This document shows, one piece after another, positions 9,143 to 17,426 of a stretch of 64,000 nt of DNA. The DNA is from Halobacterium hubeiense (GTDB lineage Archaea; Halobacteriota; Halobacteria; Halobacteriales; Halobacteriaceae), in NCBI RefSeq assembly GCF_001488575.1, contig NZ_LN831303.1:62001-126000 (forward strand), in the 5' to 3' direction. Position 1 is the first letter of the stretch. Each line of letters opens with the position of its first letter. The translations under genes and the position numbers were made by a program. A model generated the notes under the pieces. The model was not told the origin of the DNA. It made no database searches and saw only the letters and a program-made list of their open reading frames with translations.

Positions 9143-10138
9143 ATGAGTGAGCGTTCCCGCCGCGAGTTCCTGTGCGCGACCGGTGGGACTGTCGCGCCGA
9201 CTGTCCTCGCGCTGAACCAATCTTCCCAGCGGGAGGACCGCGGCGACTGGACGGTCGTCGAGACGCCGACGCAGCGAACGCTCCACGACGTCGCCGACAC
9301 CACCACCGGCGCGTTCGCGGTCGGCAGCAACGGGCTCGTCCTCGAACGCGGCGACGACGGCTGGTCGGTCGTGACTGACGCCGGCCCGACGGGGAACGGG
9401 AACAACCTCTCGTCGGCAGCGACCACGACGGACGGCCAGCGACTGTGGATGGCGGGCGCGAGCGGCGTCGTCGGCGAATACGACCCGGAGGCGGACGCGC
9501 TCACGTCGCGGAGCGCGCCGGACGGCGTGACGAACACGTTCACCGACGTTGCCGTGACCGGGCCAGCGGGGGACGCGACTGTCTATCTCGTCGACTCCTC
9601 GGGACACGTCCACCGGTCCGAGGCGAACGGCCGCGAGGGGACGTGGACGCATACGACGCCCGGAAGCGGCGCCGAAATCGCCGCGATTACCGTGGTCGGC
9701 ACGACCGGCTTCCTCGTCGACCAGAACGGCTCGCTCTTCGAGACCACCGACGGCGAGACGTGGACCAGCGTCGACGCGACCGCCTTCGACGAAACGCTGC
9801 ACGACGTCGAACTGCGTGCGTCCGAAACGGTCGTGCTCGCGGGGGCGTCCGGGACCGTCGCGATTGGGTCCGGCGGCGAGTGGGAGCAGGAATCCGCGGC
9901 GAACGACGCGCTCAACGACGTCGAGGTCGGCGACTGCGGCTGCGTGCACGCCGTCGGCGCGAGCGGGACAGTCCTGCACCGGCGCGGCCACGGCACGCCG
10001 CCGCTTCGCACGCTAGCACGAGCGTTCGACTGGTGGACCCGAGCGTCGCCTATCGAAGAGAACCTCAACGCGGTCGCGCTCGGCGACCCCCACGTCGCCG
10101 TCGGCGCCAGCGGCACCATCCTCGAACGGGAGCACTAG
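9143..10138 (+). CDS. Tat-exported beta-propeller protein (YCF48/sialidase-like repeats)
   Basis: The 331-residue protein starts MSERSRREFLCATGG, a Tat motif without a clear lipobox. The rest consists of about six imperfect blades, each with an aromatic/Asp turn and a glycine-rich strand: LHDVADTTTGAFAVGSNG, TLHDVELRASETVVLAGASG, ALNDVEVGDCGCVHAVGASG and NLNAVALGDPHVAVGASG. Repeats of the form GASGTV/TI-L are typical of YCF48- and BNR-like propellers. The start at 9143 is preferred to the longer frame because it places the RR motif at the N-terminus. A ligand or partner is not evident. Confidence 0.8.
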   Translation: MSERSRREFLCATGGTVAPTVLALNQSSQREDRGDWTVVETPTQRTLHDVADTTTGAFAVGSNGLVLERGDDGWSVVTDAGPTGNGNNLSSAATTTDGQRLWMAGASGVVGEYDPEADALTSRSAPDGVTNTFTDVAVTGPAGDATVYLVDSSGHVHRSEANGREGTWTHTTPGSGAEIAAITVVGTTGFLVDQNGSLFETTDGETWTSVDATAFDETLHDVELRASETVVLAGASGTVAIGSGGEWEQESAANDALNDVEVGDCGCVHAVGASGTVLHRRGHGTPPLRTLARAFDWWTRASPIEENLNAVALGDPHVAVGASGTILEREH

Positions 10139-10279
10139 GCGACTGGAGTCGTTCTTCGCAACGCGCGACTCGGGGGTTCGAGGCTGTTCGAGCCGGCGAC
10201 AGGAAGACAGATTGGAGAGTGAGCGGGGTCGAGCCGTCGCGTGGTGTGAACTTATCAGGCTGCCCCGTCATCCGACAGT

Positions 10280-10735
10280 ATGGGCCAACACATCCTTGTG
10301 CCGGTGGACGGGTCGCCGCAGTCGGAGGCGGCGCTCGAATACGTGCTGGACAGCTACGCGGACGCCGAGGTGACGATTCTCCACGTCGTCGACCCGGCGA
10401 GCCCGTTCGGCTACGGCGACGACGAGAACTTCGACTTCGAGAGCTACCAAGCGGAGGGAAAGCGACGCCACGAGCGCGCAACGGAACTGCTCGAAGAGTA
10501 CGGCGAGCTCGCCAGCGAGCGCGGCGTCGCGTTCGACACCCGACTCAAAACGGGGAAGCCGGCCGTCGAGATACTCGAAGCGGCCGACGACGAGGACGTG
10601 GACCTCATCGTCATGGGGAGCCGCGGCCGCTCCGGCGTCGGCCGCGTGCTGTTCGGCAGCGTCGCCGAGACCGTCACGCGCCGCGCCACCGTCCCGGTCA
10701 CCATCTTCAAGCAGCGGGACGACGAGAAGCGGTAG
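10280..10735 (+). CDS. universal stress protein (UspA family)
   Basis: A 151-residue single-domain USP. HILVPVDGSPQSEAALEYVL opens the fold, VTILHVVDP follows, and the C-terminal motif DLIVMGSRGRSGVGRVLFGS keeps the full G-x2-G-x9-G-S ATP-binding signature, unlike the USP at 7827. A TATA-like CTTATC is about 27 bases before the ATG. It is monocistronic. Confidence 0.92.
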   Translation: MGQHILVPVDGSPQSEAALEYVLDSYADAEVTILHVVDPASPFGYGDDENFDFESYQAEGKRRHERATELLEEYGELASERGVAFDTRLKTGKPAVEILEAADDEDVDLIVMGSRGRSGVGRVLFGSVAETVTRRATVPVTIFKQRDDEKR

Positions 10736-10815
10736 TCGGATAGCGGCGCTGGCGGACTCCCCACCGGGGACCGCATTTTGCGCTCGACGCGGCAGATACC
10801 ACGAACCATCCGGGG

Positions 10816-11160
10816 TTACTGGTCGTCGGGGAGGGCGGCCATCACGGGGTCGGCGATGACCACCGCCATGCCGAAGACGAAGAGCCCGTAGCCAAGGACG
10901 CCCGCCGCAATCGATTCTTGGAGCAGGCCGATTGTGCCTCCGGCGCTAACGCCGCCGCCGAGCATCCCGAGCGTCCGCGCGTCGCCGCCGCGCATGGCGC
11001 GCATTGTCGCGAGATTGTCGAGCACGAGCGCCGCCGTCACCCCGTAGACGAACGGAATCGCGACGAGGACCCCGACGCTCCCGTCGCGGGCGACGACTGC
11101 CAGCGCCAGCGCTCCGAGACCGACAACCGCCGAGAGGACGTACCGAATCGACCGTCGCAT
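10816..11160 (-). CDS. small integral membrane protein, 114 aa
   Basis: The protein has about four hydrophobic segments: VLSAVVGLGALALAVVA, VGVLVAIPFVYGVTAALVL, a glycine-rich stretch (MLGGGVSAGGTIG) and VLGYGLFVFGMAVVIA. No catalytic motif is visible. The ATG at 11160 (MRRS) is preferred to the one at 11169 because AGTAAAGT on the minus strand lies about 27 bases upstream of it. Function unknown. Confidence 0.7.
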   Translation of the reverse strand: MRRSIRYVLSAVVGLGALALAVVARDGSVGVLVAIPFVYGVTAALVLDNLATMRAMRGGDARTLGMLGGGVSAGGTIGLLQESIAAGVLGYGLFVFGMAVVIADPVMAALPDDQ

Positions 11161-11169
11161 ACCAACCAT

Positions 11170-11508
11170 TCGCCCACACTACACTTTACTGTCCGGGTCG
11201 CGCGTCAATCTGTGCGGACTGGGCGTGCAACAGCGCCGGTCGAGCGAGGACGAGAAACCCGGCATCGCCTGCTCGTGTGTACGAAAGGTTCGTTCACAGC
11301 GTTATCTCTGGAACTCGGTGCTTGCAGTCGCGCATTCGTCTGATTTTGATTCGGCTCGTTCACACGGGATTCCCCATTTCGTGTGTACGTATCGGAAGTC
11401 GGCTCTCTCAACGTGGAACCCCGTGGGGGAGTGAGTGAAGGGAGCAGAGACGTACCGAACTGTGCCAGTCGCCGGAAAAATTAAGAATTGACGACACAAA
11501 ATTGGTTT
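11170..11508. other. intergenic region with a 10-base direct repeat
   Basis: About 340 bases without a convincing gene. CGTGTGTACG occurs twice (near 11274 and 11381), and GTTCAC/GTGTAC-rich stretches suggest a weak dyad. An AAAAATTAAG block at 11476-11485 is the likely TATA region of the next gene. Confidence 0.4.
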
Positions 11509-12003
11509 ATGGAAGATTCCGACGAGCTTCCGGGTCCTGACCCTGATTCATTAGAGGTGGTTGAGGAGGCTCCGGAGGGAATCAACCCAATCCCGATGAG
11601 AATCACATATACTTCCGATTCCGTGTCTGACTACGTCGCTCTGACCCGTTCAGGGTGGCAAGTGACCTTGGACCTAGCGGACCCCTTACTTGGTGTTGTT
11701 AGAAGTGCTGCGTCGCTATCTGTGAAGATTGATGAACTACGGAGTGCGCTCGCCGCAATTGGAATTGAAGGGATTATAGAGCATTTCACTTCGGTAGTCG
11801 CAAGATACACCAACGAACTGTTACCAGTAGATGCGATTCCTGAATCTATTGGTCTCGGGGGAGCCTTGTACCTGCTAGTGAAGCTACGCGAAACAAGCCT
11901 TCTCACGCTCAGACATATACATCAAGCTTCTATCGACGAGTGGCCTCAGTGGAATAAGCTATTCATAAACGCAGAGAAACATCCAGATATTAACGTCGGA
12001 TGA
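11509..12003 (+). CDS. orphan hypothetical protein, lower GC
   Basis: A protein of 164 residues starting MEDSDELPGPDP. Its codons are clearly less GC-rich than those of its neighbours (for example TTA, AGA and ATA are used), which suggests recent acquisition. Predicted helices dominate (SLSVKIDELRSALAAIGIEG, LGGALYLLVKLRETSLL), with no transmembrane segment strong enough to call. The ATG at 11509 is preferred over a TTG at 11488 because the AT-rich block AAAAATTAAG ends about 24 bases before it. No domain recognised. It lies between a membrane protein gene and the IS-disrupted gene. Confidence 0.65.
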   Translation: MEDSDELPGPDPDSLEVVEEAPEGINPIPMRITYTSDSVSDYVALTRSGWQVTLDLADPLLGVVRSAASLSVKIDELRSALAAIGIEGIIEHFTSVVARYTNELLPVDAIPESIGLGGALYLLVKLRETSLLTLRHIHQASIDEWPQWNKLFINAEKHPDINVG

Positions 12004-12186
12004 AGAGATATTCCAGCGAGTTCGGCGCATTCTAGAAGGTTTCGTATGGAACGCTGAGAAGGCGGTGGGTAGTGTTTTGGATTGGTGGCCTTAGCCACAC
12101 CTTCAGCGCGCTAGCGCACCTCCACACGTCAAAGCTCCACGCACCGAGTCCAATCACACGACACCTGAGAACGCCGCAGACGGCCG

Positions 12187-12288
12187 TCAGTCCCGATTCA
12201 GAATCGCGTCGCGGAGCGCGGGGTACTCCGCTAGCTTGGCGCGGCCGACGAGCGCGTAGAGGTACGCTTCGAGGCGTTCTTTCCACAT
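12187..12288 (-). pseudogene. severed C-terminal fragment of the Tat-exported protein gene at 14110-15378
   Basis: On the minus strand a 33-codon frame starts MWKERLEAYLYALVG and ends ALRDAILNRD before TGA. It abuts the right end of the IS. If bases 12299-14143 are removed, the minus strand joins CTAAC to CCGGGAGCCGATG, and the frame of the upstream gene runs on as SYLL-T-REPMWKERLEAY without a shift. The fragment is therefore most simply the original C-terminus of that protein, displaced by the insertion. It has no promoter of its own that I can see. Confidence 0.75.
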
Positions 12289-12307
12289 CGGCTCCCGGTG
12301 ACATCCT

Positions 12308-12327
12308 CCTCGCCGTAAACGGCGAGG
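12308..12327 (-). repeat. right-end hairpin of the IS (omegaRNA scaffold candidate)
   Basis: A perfect stem CCTCGCCG/CGGCGAGG with a TAAA loop lies just downstream of tnpB. In TnpB systems the right end encodes the guide RNA (omegaRNA), whose guide is copied from the flank. That would make the guide here match the minus-strand flank starting CCGGGAGCCGATG. The RNA itself is inferred. Confidence 0.5.
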
Positions 12328-12351
12328 CTTCCCACGCATGGGGAATACCAG

Positions 12352-13611
12352 TCAGTCGTCGCTGGCAGAGGGTTCCGACTCTTCGTAGGCCGTGAGCGTC
12401 ATCTGCGCTGGTACGCTCTTCTCACGGTGAGTCGTGGCGGTGTCACAACCGCTCCCATCCCGAGGCGAGTCATCGCGTCCGGCCTTGTCAAGCGGGACGC
12501 TCTCTCCCCACGGGTCAACCCGTCGTGCGATATTCGCGGCAGCGTTGATGTCGGCCTGAAACGTCGACACGTGGCAGTCGTTGTTCGGACACCGGAACTC
12601 GGCTTGGGAGTCCCGCCGACCGATACGGTGGCACAAGTGGCACGTCTGCGAGGTGTACGCCGGATTCACGTACTCGACCGGGATACCTGCTTCCGTCGCC
12701 TTGTCCTCGATGCGCCCTTGCAGTCGGGCGAACGCCCACGAGTGAAGGCGACGGTTCATATACTTCCCGTAGTCAAGACGTTCGCGGATGTACGTCAAGT
12801 CCTCCATCACCAACACCGGGTGTTCAAACTGCTTGGCGTACTCGACGGCTTGCCGAGACGCCTTCTCCACGATGTCGGTGAGCGCGTTCTGGTAGTGGTT
12901 GAATCGGTCTTCGATACGCCACTCGGATGCGTCACGCTCTTGGAGGCGTTTCAGGGTCGTGTGCATCTCTTTGCGGAGATGCTTCGCTCTGCTTCCGCTA
13001 CACACAAACGGGTCAGTCGGAGAACCGTCCTTGAGGGCACAGCCCGTGATGAGGGCGGTTTCTCCGATGTCTAAGCCGATGTGCGTGACGTCACCGTCCG
13101 TCGCTGGTTCTTCGACCGGGTACTCGACGGTGACGTGCAGTACCCAGTTCTTCCGGTGTTTCTGAAGCCGTATCTCGCCCGCCTTCGCATCCTCCGATAC
13201 GAGGTCATGCCAGAGGTCTTCCTGTTCAGGGTTGATGCGAAGCGGTATCCAGAAGTTCGTTCCCCGGCCGGGACGCGGAACCCACCATGTAAACTCGTAG
13301 TCGCGTTCGGCGGAGTGGTCGAACTTCGTGGCTTGGTTCGTGAGCCGTATCGGGTGGCCGTCGTCCAACTCTTTGGCATTGTACGTCTTCCGAAGTTTCG
13401 GGACGTAGTTGCAGAGGGCGGCTTTGGCCTGATACGGCAGGTCGTAGGGCGTCACGATGTCGCTCACCGCCGACATGGTACTCGCCCCGGAGTCGAACGC
13501 CTCTTGCAGACCGTCACGATACGTTTCGAGCAGGTCGTTGAGTTTCGACTGCTTGTGCGCCGTCGGTGGCGCGAACGTCGCCTGCAACGTCTTCGTGGCG
13601 GTCGTGGACAT
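12352..13611 (-). CDS. tnpB: TnpB-type RNA-guided nuclease
   Basis: A 419-residue TnpB of the haloarchaeal IS605/IS1341 type. The RuvC catalytic triad is visible: Asp in HIGLDIGETALI (about residue 180), Glu in VLVMEDLTYIRER (about 272), Asp in FQADINAAANIARR (about 357). A zinc ribbon lies between the last two (CHLCH, then CPNNDC). TnpB cuts DNA next to the target motif using an omegaRNA from the element's right end and helps keep the IS at its donor site. It starts three bases after the tnpA stop, so the genes are co-transcribed. The catalytic and zinc residues are intact. Confidence 0.93.
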   Translation of the reverse strand: MSTTATKTLQATFAPPTAHKQSKLNDLLETYRDGLQEAFDSGASTMSAVSDIVTPYDLPYQAKAALCNYVPKLRKTYNAKELDDGHPIRLTNQATKFDHSAERDYEFTWWVPRPGRGTNFWIPLRINPEQEDLWHDLVSEDAKAGEIRLQKHRKNWVLHVTVEYPVEEPATDGDVTHIGLDIGETALITGCALKDGSPTDPFVCSGSRAKHLRKEMHTTLKRLQERDASEWRIEDRFNHYQNALTDIVEKASRQAVEYAKQFEHPVLVMEDLTYIRERLDYGKYMNRRLHSWAFARLQGRIEDKATEAGIPVEYVNPAYTSQTCHLCHRIGRRDSQAEFRCPNNDCHVSTFQADINAAANIARRVDPWGESVPLDKAGRDDSPRDGSGCDTATTHREKSVPAQMTLTAYEESEPSASDD

Positions 13612-13613
13612 CG

Positions 13614-14006
13614 CTACTGCTCCTCCACGTACTCCATCAGCACGTCGATGCTCACTTGGCCGGTCGTGGCGAGGAAGTACCCCGGTTGCCAGAACGCCTT
13701 GTCGAGCGCCTGCCGAATCTCGGGATTCTCGTCACGGATTTTGCGGGACGTAACGCCCTTGAGTGAGTTGATAAACTTGGTGAGGTCGGTCGTTGGCTTC
13801 GCCGTGAACAAGATATGAACGTGGTCGGAACCGCCGTTGACATTCTGAATGTTCACGCCGAAGTCCTCTGAGATGTCGCTAGCAATCTCACCGACCCGTT
13901 CTGCGACTTCGTCGGTGAGGAGGTCTGCGCGGTACTTCGTGACGGTCACGAAGTGATATTGGAGCGCGTAGACCGTGTGCGACCCGGTTTCGAGGTTGTA
14001 CTTCAT
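13614..14006 (-). CDS. tnpA: IS200-type Y1 transposase TnpA
   Basis: A 130-residue HUH single-strand transposase. The HUH motif is HVHILF (about residue 63) and the nucleophilic tyrosine sits in DVLMEYVEEQ near the C-terminus, after the GYFLATTG motif. Length matches the family. It would excise and insert the element as single-stranded DNA without duplicating the target. Directly upstream of tnpB in the same element. Confidence 0.93.
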   Translation of the reverse strand: MKYNLETGSHTVYALQYHFVTVTKYRADLLTDEVAERVGEIASDISEDFGVNIQNVNGGSDHVHILFTAKPTTDLTKFINSLKGVTSRKIRDENPEIRQALDKAFWQPGYFLATTGQVSIDVLMEYVEEQ

Positions 14007-14109
14007 TTAGCCGTATTGATTTCTATACACCCAATTCTAATAAAGGGTTGCAGTCCTGGGGTATTCGGCCTGCAACCGACGGTGGTCCGTGGCACGGAGC
14101 GTACGCGAT

Positions 14110-15378
14110 TCACGCCCGCCCTAAAGGGTAGGATTCTCTCGCTGTTAGAAGATAGCTGTCGCCGAATCCGACTTTCGCGACTTGGAGGTCTTCGACGGCG
14201 CGCCCGATTTGCGTGACGAGCAGCGGCGCGGGGTCGGATCCGACGACCGACTGGTAGGTCGAGCGCGCGCGGCGCTTCTCGGCGAGCGCGTGCCCCGAGT
14301 CGAAGCCGGTGTCGTCCTCGTCGACGACGAGGCGCTCGACGGCCGTGTCGTAGCCGCGGCGCTTCGCCAGCGCGATGGACAGCGCGACCGCGCGTAACGC
14401 GAGCAAGTCCTCGTCGATTGTCGTCGTCCACGGCAGGGGGTGCGCGGTGTCGAAGCACCACCGCGCGAGGCGACTGTGTGCGAACTCCCACGGACCGTAC
14501 TCCTCGACGTCGTCGGGCACGTACTGTGAGAGTGCTTCGTCGCGGGTGGGAGACGAGGCCAAGTCGCCGCGGAACTGCTCGACGACCGCTCGAAGGTGGT
14601 CGGTGTACGGCTCCGTTCGCCCAGAGTGTTTCTCCGCGAGGCGGTCGCGGTACCGCTCGGCGTTCCGAACGTGGATTTCCGCCTGCAGGAGCGACGCCGT
14701 CAGTTCGCCCGCCGTCTCCGGGTCGAGTGAGTCGGTCTCGCCGTCGCGTTCGTCCTCGTCGGGAATCGCGCGGGCGGCCTGCGAGCCGCCGAGTTGTATC
14801 TGCTCCTCGATTCGCACGTACCACCCGAGGTCGCGGCCGGGGTCGGTCGTCGGATACGGGTGCAGGTCGCTGGCCACCGCTCGCGCGCGGTCCGCGAGAC
14901 TGGTGCCGCGTTCGGCGAGCGTCGAGCGGTCGGTCTCGCCGCGTTCCGCGCGAGCGAACCCGAGCGCCTCGCCGGCGAACTGTATCCCGTAGGTCGCCTG
15001 GAACAGCGCCGTGTGGTACTCGCCGCTGTCGAGTGCCGACTGGGCATCCTCCAGCCAGCCGCCGGAATCCACGGTTATAGGCGCCCGGTCCGCCTCGCGG
15101 GTCCCGAGCTGCGCCCAGAGGTTCTCGCTTTGCTCGACAGTTTCCGCCAGCAGGTCAACGGCCTCGCGAGCGTGGGCTTCGGTGACCGTGGGCCGCCACA
15201 GCGTCCCGACTTCGGGTGGCGTCGGGTAGTGTTTCGTCGCGAAGTCCGTCAGCGAATCCGGGAGGACCGTCGGCGCCGTCGCACCGGCGACGACAGTCCC
15301 GCCGGCGAGCGCGGCAGCGCCGCCGCCGAGACCCGTGAGTAACTGCCGTCTGCTAACCGCGGGGAGGTCGGGGACCAT
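14110..15378 (-). CDS. Tat-exported hypothetical protein, 3' end replaced by IS
   Basis: The frame has 422 residues. It begins MVPDLPAVSRRQLLTGLGGG, a Tat signal followed by a hydrophobic segment (AAALAGGTVVAGATA). The mature part is helical (VDLLAETVEQSENLWAQLG, LLQAEIHVRNAERYRDRLAEK, LLALRAVALSIALAKRRG); no named domain recognised. After GDSYLLT the final ten residues (ARESYPLGRA) come from the left end of the IS, and the natural C-terminus of about 36 residues is found at 12187-12288. The protein may still be made with an altered tail. It is divergent from the esterase gene at 15554. Confidence 0.8.
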   Translation of the reverse strand: MVPDLPAVSRRQLLTGLGGGAAALAGGTVVAGATAPTVLPDSLTDFATKHYPTPPEVGTLWRPTVTEAHAREAVDLLAETVEQSENLWAQLGTREADRAPITVDSGGWLEDAQSALDSGEYHTALFQATYGIQFAGEALGFARAERGETDRSTLAERGTSLADRARAVASDLHPYPTTDPGRDLGWYVRIEEQIQLGGSQAARAIPDEDERDGETDSLDPETAGELTASLLQAEIHVRNAERYRDRLAEKHSGRTEPYTDHLRAVVEQFRGDLASSPTRDEALSQYVPDDVEEYGPWEFAHSRLARWCFDTAHPLPWTTTIDEDLLALRAVALSIALAKRRGYDTAVERLVVDEDDTGFDSGHALAEKRRARSTYQSVVGSDPAPLLVTQIGRAVEDLQVAKVGFGDSYLLTARESYPLGRA

Positions 15379-15553
15379 GTGCAGGGACGCTGTTGCGCGC
15401 CCGGCATAAGTCTTCCATCCTGCAGGAAGGACGCGGCGAGTCGGCCGCTCGGCCGCACCACGAAAAGCGGACGAACCATCACGCCGCCCGCGTACATATA
15501 CGATATTTCACACGAACGAGCTACTTTTCAGGCAGGTCTGTCTTTGCACTCGT

Positions 15554-16591
15554 ATGGTCGACCACGCCGACGGCGGTGATACCGACGGCGACATCGAAGC
15601 GGAAGCAGTCGTCACGCACGCCGACCTCACGTACGCCGAACGCGACGCGGGCGAGATGAAACTCGATCTGTACAGCCCGGACACCGAGCGGGCGGTCCCG
15701 CTGGTCGTGTACGTTCACGGCGGCGGCTGGGTGGTCGAGACCCGGAAGAACACGCCCGACTTCGAACGCTTCGCCGCCGAGTGGGACTGCGCGATAGCGA
15801 GCGTCAGCTACCGGCTCGCGGAAGTCCCCGAGCACGTCGAACCGCCACTAAGCGTCGACCCGGCCAACGAGACGCCGAGAGGCGTCTTCCCCGACCAAAT
15901 CGTCGACGTGAAGGCCGCGATTCGGTGGCTGCGCGCGCACGCCGACGAGTTCGGATACGACGCCAGCGCCGTCGCAGTGTGGGGCGCCTCCGCCGGCGGC
16001 CACCTCGCAGCGCTGGCCGGCGTCGTCGACGACATCGAAGACCTCGCCGGCGACACCTACTCGACGCAGGCGCTCGAACCGGTCGTCGCACCGGAGACGT
16101 CCGGGCGCGTGCAGGCGGTAATCACCTGGTATCCAATCACCGACCTCCGCAGTTTACCCGACGCGGAGGACGGCATCACGTCGCTCCTCCTCGACGGCTC
16201 GGTCGCGGAGCACCCCGACCGCGCCCGGTTGGCCAGCCCGGTAACGCACGTCACAGCCGACAGCCCGCCGTTCCTCCTCGTGCACGGGCGAGCTGACGAC
16301 GTCGTTCCCGTCGAACAGAGCCAGGCGCTGTTCGACGAGCTGGCTGCACCCGACGCCGAAGCGGCGTTCTACGAGCTTCCGGACCTCGGCCACGTTTGGG
16401 GCGCCGACTCGGAACGGACGGCGATGGACATCCTCGAATCGGAGCCCCGACCCGACTTCCGGTTCACGGCGACCCCGGGGTTCGGTGAGACGGCGGCGGC
16501 GGAGCAGCCGCTCGACGGCCAACGACCGGTGGGACCGGAGATAATCGACGCGTTCCTCGACCGAATACGCTCGTCGGGTTCGAACTCGTAG
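15554..16591 (+). CDS. alpha/beta hydrolase (HSL-type esterase/lipase)
   Basis: A 345-residue carboxylesterase-like enzyme. The oxyanion-hole motif YVHGGGWV (about residue 55), nucleophile elbow WGASAGGHLA (Ser about residue 142), acid HGRADDVVPVEQS (about 243) and histidine LPDLGHVWG (about 277) give a complete catalytic triad in the expected order. It has no signal peptide, so it is probably cytoplasmic. It may hydrolyse short or medium acyl esters; the substrate is unknown. It is monocistronic. Confidence 0.88.
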   Translation: MVDHADGGDTDGDIEAEAVVTHADLTYAERDAGEMKLDLYSPDTERAVPLVVYVHGGGWVVETRKNTPDFERFAAEWDCAIASVSYRLAEVPEHVEPPLSVDPANETPRGVFPDQIVDVKAAIRWLRAHADEFGYDASAVAVWGASAGGHLAALAGVVDDIEDLAGDTYSTQALEPVVAPETSGRVQAVITWYPITDLRSLPDAEDGITSLLLDGSVAEHPDRARLASPVTHVTADSPPFLLVHGRADDVVPVEQSQALFDELAAPDAEAAFYELPDLGHVWGADSERTAMDILESEPRPDFRFTATPGFGETAAAEQPLDGQRPVGPEIIDAFLDRIRSSGSNS

Positions 16592-16666
16592 CGCTCTACT
16601 AAATCTGCGGGCTACGTGCCTGCGTCACGCTGCTCCAGAGAAACGACACCGACCGCGAGCACGATG

Positions 16667-16708
16667 TTAACCAACACTAACTGGGAGAACGCCGTGTCTG
16701 TTGGTTAA
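16667..16708. repeat. 10-base inverted repeat
   Basis: TTAACCAACA at 16667-16676 is mirrored exactly by TGTTGGTTAA at 16699-16708 with 22 bases between. It lies downstream of the esterase gene and upstream of the MITE, and has no U-tract to make it a clear terminator. It could be a regulator site or the end of another decayed element. Confidence 0.45.
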
Positions 16709-16779
16709 ACACTCGTGTGCCAGTGGCCACGACAGTGCTGCGGCAAATCAAGCGCGTCCCACGTTCCGCGCCGGTTCGT

Positions 16780-17155
16780 TGACATCCTCCCCGCCCTGAA
16801 AGGGCGAGGATTCCCACGGTACCGCACCGCTGGGTTGGGATGTTTAAGGTTTGTAGCCACCCCGAAGGACAGCTACTGGCTGTGCCAACCAGCCGTTACT
16901 CCTATCCCGGCATGGGATTCGGAGGTACTTCTTAGTGCTTACACCCCGAGTTCCGGTACGGAAGAGGGTGTCTTCCACTTGGAATCAGGGAATCCCGATA
17001 CTGTCCGATTAAGCGGGCGGGTAGACCGCCTCGGTTGTAAATTAACACGCCATCTGGCCACTTAAAACATCTGTTCGGCACGTCGAACGTAGTTCAGGTA
17101 GAGCTTGTCGGATCCATCCCCGCCCTGAACGGCGGGGCTTTCTCCTCGCACCTCC
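16780..17155 (-). mobile_element. MITE-like deletion derivative of an IS200/IS605-type element
   Basis: The 376-base segment begins with the same right end as the full IS (TGACATCCTCC plus the hairpin at about 16788-16811) and ends with a left-end hairpin (17116-17137) followed by GTAAC. Orientation equals that of the full IS. Between the ends there is no tnpA or tnpB frame; the longest frame is a 116-codon read with no recognisable content. This is best read as a non-autonomous element that could be mobilised by a TnpA in trans. It sits about 85 bases upstream of a small membrane protein gene. Confidence 0.65.
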
Positions 17156-17239
17156 GTAACTCCAACGCGTGAATGGATTCGCTTGCGTGGCATGCGACTC
17201 GGCTACGGGCTATATTAACGGCTCCCTCCATCACCCCGT

Positions 17240-17350
17240 ATGGACTGGGGACTCCGGATTCGGAAGGACGTTCCGTCGTGGGTGGTGACGCTGGTACTGC
17301 TCGTCGCTATCCTGCTAATCGCCGGGCTACAGTACTTCAACATCATCTGA
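17240..17350 (+). CDS. 36-aa single-span membrane protein
   Basis: MDWGLRIRKDVPSW is followed by one strongly hydrophobic helix (VVTLVLLVAILLIAGL) and a short tail. A TATA-like CTATATTAAC lies about 27 bases before the ATG, matching the leaderless pattern of neighbouring genes. The positive charges before the helix suggest an N-in orientation. Function unknown. Confidence 0.65.
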   Translation: MDWGLRIRKDVPSWVVTLVLLVAILLIAGLQYFNII

Positions 17351-17426
17351 GCGCAGCGGCGGGCACCGTGATTCAGTCTGAGAACTGTCGCGGCCATATT
17401 TATCCGCCGCCGAAAATCTGTGCAGT

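Larger units (their letters stand above)
12299..14143 (-). mobile_element. IS200/IS605-family insertion sequence (tnpA + tnpB)
   Basis: A complete-looking element of about 1.85 kb on the minus strand. The left end near 14143 follows target CTAAC, has a subterminal palindrome (TACCCTTTAGGGCGGGC region, 14112-14130), then come tnpA, tnpB and a right-end hairpin at 12308-12327. The right boundary (GATGTCA) equals that of the MITE at 16780. No target duplication is expected for this family. Both proteins keep their catalytic residues, so the element may be active. It interrupts the 3' end of the gene at 14110-15378. Confidence 0.85.

Noticed and set aside
10139-10279. Possible tRNA-like GGGTTCGAGG near 10,170
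   Set aside because: No matching acceptor, D-arm or anticodon stem can be folded around it.
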